A stretch of DNA of 64,000 nucleotides, taken from positions 248,001 through 312,000 of the forward strand of contig JANSXV010000004.1 in the NCBI GenBank assembly GCA_024742735.1, in the 5' to 3' direction. Under the pieces are notes generated by a model, which saw only the letters and a list, made by a program, of their open reading frames with translations, was not told where the DNA came from and did no database searches. This DNA is from Alphaproteobacteria bacterium (GTDB lineage Bacteria; Pseudomonadota; Alphaproteobacteria; Caulobacterales; Maricaulaceae). Below are positions 60,924 to 64,000 of this stretch, one piece after another; the stretch's first letter is position 1, and each line of letters opens with the position of its first letter. The position numbers and the translations under genes were made by a program.

Positions 60924-61660
60924 GCGGCGTCCTTCCGGTCGGGATTCGCAGCGGGCAGAAGCGCGTTGGAGGCGGTTTCGATGCGCGATTCCAGCCGGGC
61001 CATGAATTCATCCCGCGGCAACCCCGGTTCGATGGCGGGCAGAAACTCGATCACGATCGTACCCGGACGGCGCACGAAGCCGCGAGGCGGCCAGTGCAGG
61101 CCGGAATTCAGCGCCACGGGCGTACAGGGAACCTTCATGGCCGAATAGAGGCCCGCCACGCCGGGCTTGTAGCTGTCTTCAGCGCCCGGTTCCAGGCGGG
61201 TCCCTTGAGGGAAGATCACCACCTGGCGGCCCTCACCGGCGCGTTCGCGAGCCTGCTTGAGCATGTCGCGCAAGGCCTTCGACGCGGCCGCGCGGTCCAC
61301 CTTGATGTTCTTCAGCTTCATGGCGTACCAGCCGAAAAAGGGCAGATAGCTCAGCTCCTTCTTCAGGATGATGGCCGGGTCGTCGAGGATCTTCCAGAAG
61401 GCCAGGGTCTCGAACATGGACTGGTGCTTGGAGGCCACCAGCGCCCCGGCGCCGGGTTTGTGCTCCAGCCCGCGAACCTCGTAGTCGACCCCGCAGATCA
61501 GCTTCAGCCCGCCGAAGACCAGCGCCATGTAGGCGCGCACACAGGCTTTCGTCCAGGAGCGCGGCCCCATCAGGGCGGGCAAGCAGGCCACCCCCATGAC
61601 CGCCATGAGGCCGTACATCCACACCACGAAGATCGCTGATCTCACCGCAGCCACGCGCAC
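60920..61660 (-). CDS. plsC: 1-acyl-sn-glycerol-3-phosphate acyltransferase
   Basis: 246-residue inner-membrane acyltransferase making phosphatidic acid. N-terminal membrane helix (IFVVWMYGLMAVMGVACLPAL). Motif I is KHQSMFET (H-x4-E, a variant of H-x4-D that is common in alphaproteobacteria), motif II SYLPFFGWYAMKLKNIKVDR, motif III FPQGTRLEPG (Gln in place of Glu), motif IV VPCTPVALNSG. Start is GTG at 61660 or 61654, both behind GAGGGG. Coupled to DUF2125. Confidence 0.9.
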   Translation of the reverse strand: MRVAAVRSAIFVVWMYGLMAVMGVACLPALMGPRSWTKACVRAYMALVFGGLKLICGVDYEVRGLEHKPGAGALVASKHQSMFETLAFWKILDDPAIILKKELSYLPFFGWYAMKLKNIKVDRAAASKALRDMLKQARERAGEGRQVVIFPQGTRLEPGAEDSYKPGVAGLYSAMKVPCTPVALNSGLHWPPRGFVRRPGTIVIEFLPAIEPGLPRDEFMARLESRIETASNALLPAANPDRKDAA

Positions 61661-61678
61661 TTCCCCTCTGTGGACCCG

Positions 61679-62251
61679 TCACCGCCCGGCGATCTGTTCG
61701 CGGGCGTAAACGGCGGCGTACTTGAAATACTCCGTCATCCAGCGCCGGGCTTCCGCCGCACTCGACCAGGGCGCAGGCGCAGGCACGGCGTAGGCGACCA
61801 GACGGGTATCAGGCATGGCGGCCTGCAGTTCAAGCAAGGCGCGCGGCATGTGGTAATCGCTGGTGACCACGATCAGGCTTTCGTACCCCCGCGCGCCGGC
61901 CCACTGCGCGGTCTCGGCGGCGTTGCCGACCGTGTCCGCCGCCTCCGGCCCGATATCGACACAACAATCAAACAGCGCCTGAGACGCGCCGGCGGCGGCT
62001 GCAATATCCTCGACCGGGCTGCCCGGGTTCACCCCGGAAATCAGCAGCCGGGCGCCGCGTTCATCTTCAAGCAGGCGCACGCCGGTCGCGACCCGGCCCG
62101 GCCCGCCGGTCAACACCACGACCGCGTCGGCCCTGGGGTCGGCCAGCTCGCCGTGGCTGCGGGCCTCCCGCACAAAGAGCGCGAAGCCGGTCAGTGCCGC
62201 GACCAGCACGAAGAACGCCGCGAAGCGCAGGACGCTGGCCACACCGTTCAT
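61679..62251 (-). CDS. YdcF/SanA family (DUF218) membrane-linked protein
   Basis: 190 residues. N-terminal membrane helix (VLRFAAFFVLVAALTGFALF), then DUF218 domain: RADAVVVLTGGPGRVATGVRLL, LLISGVNPG, DTVGNAAETAQWA and VVTSDYHMPRALLEL, with the usual Asp/Glu/His residues. DUF218 proteins affect envelope integrity and vancomycin/O-antigen-related phenotypes in other bacteria. The ATG at 62251 overlaps the ftsX stop (ATGA), so it is expressed with ftsEX. Confidence 0.88.
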   Translation of the reverse strand: MNGVASVLRFAAFFVLVAALTGFALFVREARSHGELADPRADAVVVLTGGPGRVATGVRLLEDERGARLLISGVNPGSPVEDIAAAAGASQALFDCCVDIGPEAADTVGNAAETAQWAGARGYESLIVVTSDYHMPRALLELQAAMPDTRLVAYAVPAPAPWSSAAEARRWMTEYFKYAAVYAREQIAGR

Positions 62252-63138
62252 GACCACCGCGCCCTCAGCTCGGCGGAGACTGCAAAGCGCGCTGACAGCG
62301 CCCCGACGAAGCCGGAAATGAACGCAGCCGCCACAGGAATCCCGGCCGCACTCCAGCCCAGTTCCAGGCTTGGCAGGAAGAAGACCGTACCCGCCGCACC
62401 GCCGGCGAGCGCCAGCGCGAACGCGGCCGCGCTGGCCAGGACCGCGCCGGTCAGGCCGGCCTTCACCCCCAGAAAGAAAAACCGCTCCTGAAACAGGCCG
62501 GTCACATACGCGTCCGGTGCGCCGACCAGGTGCAGCGCTTCGGCCACGTCCCAGCGCGCCGCCAGGGACGCACGCGCCGCGAACGCGATCACGGCGGCCG
62601 CCGCGGCGGTCAGGAGCGCCACCAGGGCCAATGCGAAATACCGCACTGCATCAGAAGCCCGGCGCACGGCGTCTTCCCACCGCTCGTGGCCATCGACGAT
62701 GAATTCATACGGCGCATCGGACAGGAGCTCGCTGATCGCGCCGGGTGATGGAGGGTCCTCCGGATCGACCCGAACCGCCACCAGTCTCGGCACCGGCAGA
62801 TCATCAGGCAGAGCCGCCGCGCCCAGCCAGGGCTCCAGCAGGCGCTCGGACGCCGCGCGGCCGCGCGCTTCGGCCTCGATCACGCCGGGAAGGTTGGCGA
62901 TGGCTGCGGCGGCGGTTTCCGCATCCGCGTCGGCGTCCCGGTCTTCGCCGGGCAGGATCTGGACGGTGAGCTCTTCAGCCAGCTGGGTGGTCCAGCCCTC
63001 CGCCGCGCTCCAGGCGCCGGCTGCGCCCAGAGCCGCCAGGCAGGCGAGAAACACAAGGATGGCGCTGACCGCGAAGAGCGGCCGGTCACGCCCGGCGTCC
63101 GGGGGCAGAAGCGGAGCGGATCTGGTCTTGCCGCTCAT
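62248..63138 (-). CDS. ftsX: Cell division ABC transporter permease FtsX
   Basis: 296 residues with four membrane helices and a periplasmic loop after the first (TVQILPGEDRDADADAETA... to about residue 150), the site that recruits and activates peptidoglycan hydrolases. C-terminal helices contain ALALVALLTAAAAAVIAFAARASLAARW and the FtsX-typical ALHLVGAPDAYV(TGLFQERF). Partner of FtsE; ATGA overlap with ftsE. N-terminal 20 residues are charged and cytosolic. Confidence 0.92.
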   Translation of the reverse strand: MSGKTRSAPLLPPDAGRDRPLFAVSAILVFLACLAALGAAGAWSAAEGWTTQLAEELTVQILPGEDRDADADAETAAAAIANLPGVIEAEARGRAASERLLEPWLGAAALPDDLPVPRLVAVRVDPEDPPSPGAISELLSDAPYEFIVDGHERWEDAVRRASDAVRYFALALVALLTAAAAAVIAFAARASLAARWDVAEALHLVGAPDAYVTGLFQERFFFLGVKAGLTGAVLASAAAFALALAGGAAGTVFFLPSLELGWSAAGIPVAAAFISGFVGALSARFAVSAELRARWS

Positions 63139-63854
63139 GCCGCGCGCGCGCCTCCCGACACCAGCTTGCCGTCCGCAAGCTCCAGCACCGGCGCATCAAG
63201 CGAGCGCACCAGCGCCAGATCATGGGTCGCCAGAAGCACGGTCGTGCCGAGCCGGTTAAGCTCCACGAACAGGCGCAGGAGACGCCGGGCCATGGCCGGA
63301 TCGACGTTACCTGTGGGTTCATCGGCGATCAGCAGGTCGGGTTTGGAGATCACGGCCCGGGCGATCGCCGCGCGCTGGTGCTCCCCGCCCGACAGGGTGG
63401 GTGGATAAGCATCGACCCGGTCGCCCAGCCCGACCCAGGCCAGCAGGTCGGCCACGTCATCGGCATAACTGCTGCGCGACTGACCTGCGACGCGCAACGG
63501 CAGGGCGACATTGTCGAACACGGTGAGATGATCGAGCAGGCGGAAATCCTGAAACACGACGCCAATCCGCTTGCGCAGGGCCGGCAGCCCGGCCCGCGGA
63601 AGCATGGCCGAATCGCGCCCGAACAGGCTGATCAGCCCTCGGGAGGGGCGTTCAGACAGGTAGATCAGGCGCAGCAGCGAGGATTTACCGGCCCCGGACG
63701 GTCCGGTGAGGAAATGGAAACTTCCGCTTGGTAACTGGAAGGTAATATCGCTGAGGACTTCCGGTCCGCGGCCGTAGCGCATGCCCACAGCATCAAAGCG
63801 CACGGCGGTCGCGTCAGGACCGGTCTCGGCGGCGTCGCGGTGCGGATCTGTCAT
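63135..63854 (-). CDS. ftsE: Cell division ATP-binding protein FtsE
   Basis: 239-residue ABC ATPase. Walker A GPSGAGKSSLLRL, Q-loop VVFQDFRLLDHLTVFDN, signature LSGGEHQRAAIARA, Walker B LLIADEPTGNVD, H-loop LLATHDLALV. Drives FtsX to control wall hydrolysis at the septum. First gene of the ftsE-ftsX-ydcF string. Divergent from a zinc-ribbon gene, a conserved alphaproteobacterial pairing. Confidence 0.95.
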   Translation of the reverse strand: MTDPHRDAAETGPDATAVRFDAVGMRYGRGPEVLSDITFQLPSGSFHFLTGPSGAGKSSLLRLIYLSERPSRGLISLFGRDSAMLPRAGLPALRKRIGVVFQDFRLLDHLTVFDNVALPLRVAGQSRSSYADDVADLLAWVGLGDRVDAYPPTLSGGEHQRAAIARAVISKPDLLIADEPTGNVDPAMARRLLRLFVELNRLGTTVLLATHDLALVRSLDAPVLELADGKLVSGGARAA

Positions 63855-63931
63855 GGGGCGATGATGGCCTCGAAGCGGACGAGTCAGGCGGCGGCGGAGG
63901 AAAGTATGCAGGAAGTGCGGGACATGCGTCC

Positions 63932-64000
63932 ATGATCGTCACCTGTCCAAGCTGCGACGCGAAATATCGCGTCGACGCCGGCGCGTTGGAAGCACGCGGC
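63932..64000 (+). CDS. MJ0042-type zinc-ribbon protein, N-terminal fragment
   Basis: The first 23 codons are visible: MIVTCPSCDAKYRVDAGALE, the MJ0042 zinc finger (CPxC, with the second CxxC pair beyond the window edge). In alphaproteobacteria this gene is regularly divergent from ftsEX and encodes a cytosolic zinc ribbon followed by a membrane helix; its function is not known. Start at ATG 63932; the frame runs off the end of the window. Confidence 0.8.
   Translation, partial: MIVTCPSCDAKYRVDAGALEARG

Overview
The window is high-GC bacterial chromosome (only a few AT-rich patches, near 27.95-28.2 kb and 42.3-42.4 kb), densely packed on both strands with many 4-base ATGA overlaps. Gene content and order point to an alphaproteobacterium: rpmH-rnpA-yidC-engB, ubiK divergent from lgt followed by midA, prs-rplY-pth, ftsEX divergent from an MJ0042 zinc-ribbon gene, UrcA, DUF1036, DUF2125, a HisKA/PAS-rich sensor repertoire, and a piuC-type hydroxylase. 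A member of the Maricaulales/Hyphomonadaceae-like stalked marine bacteria is my best guess; this is inference from gene order, not a search. There is no prophage, integrase, IS transposase, CRISPR array or rRNA operon. The content is mostly core chromosome with small accessory insertions.

Layout. 0-4.4 kb: rsmD (cut by the edge), rluB, tadA, a 52-residue orphan, an M24 aminopeptidase P and a lipoprotein. 4.4-8 kb: an inverted pair of intergenic repeats, pirin, two small exported proteins, queE-queC (queuosine precursor) and cutA. 8-11.7 kb: two convergent, related hybrid histidine kinases, one with a CBS-like sensor and one membrane-bound with a degenerate receiver. 11.8-15.4 kb: DUF3299 lipoprotein, a putative Fur-controlled divergent pair (unknown lipoprotein / PiuC hydroxylase), EF-hand protein, YbjN protein, UbiK. 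15.4-21.4 kb: lgt-midA, prs, rplY with a structured leader, pth, Na/Ca antiporter, a 26-residue membrane peptide. 21.6-26 kb: a 1304-residue seven-PAS hybrid kinase followed 3 bases later by a lone receiver. 26-30.4 kb: LprI/DUF1176-like fusion, Dps, UrcA, apt, and a three-gene XRE/membrane-protein operon with its own dyad operator. 30.6-38.4 kb: a CAT tRNA, a chemotaxis receptor, a TonB-like protein, a CDF transporter, lpdA with a hairpin over its ribosome binding site, a thiolase and an SDR. 38.5-50.7 kb: DUF1800/DUF1501 pair, small regulator, tRNA-Arg, P1 peptidase, gamma-glutamyltransferase, a sensor kinase, MerA-like reductase with its TVP38 membrane partner, a serine hydrolase. 50.8-64 kb: rpmH-rnpA-yidC-engB-DUF1036-HAD-dapD chain, gloB, a methyltransferase with hisC, a ParDE pair whose toxin gene carries an amber codon, DUF2125-plsC, ydcF-ftsX-ftsE and the start of the zinc-ribbon gene.

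How the genes work together. The rightmost 13 kb is translation, membrane-protein insertion, lysine/histidine synthesis and envelope/cell division, arranged in translationally coupled strings. The sensory genes (four histidine kinases, one free receiver, one chemoreceptor) are unusually dense between 8 and 47 kb. The most notable unexplained signals are the rnpA gene without a usual start codon, the lpdA leader hairpin, the XRE operon operator, the nonsense-mutated ParE, and several palindromic intergenic elements.
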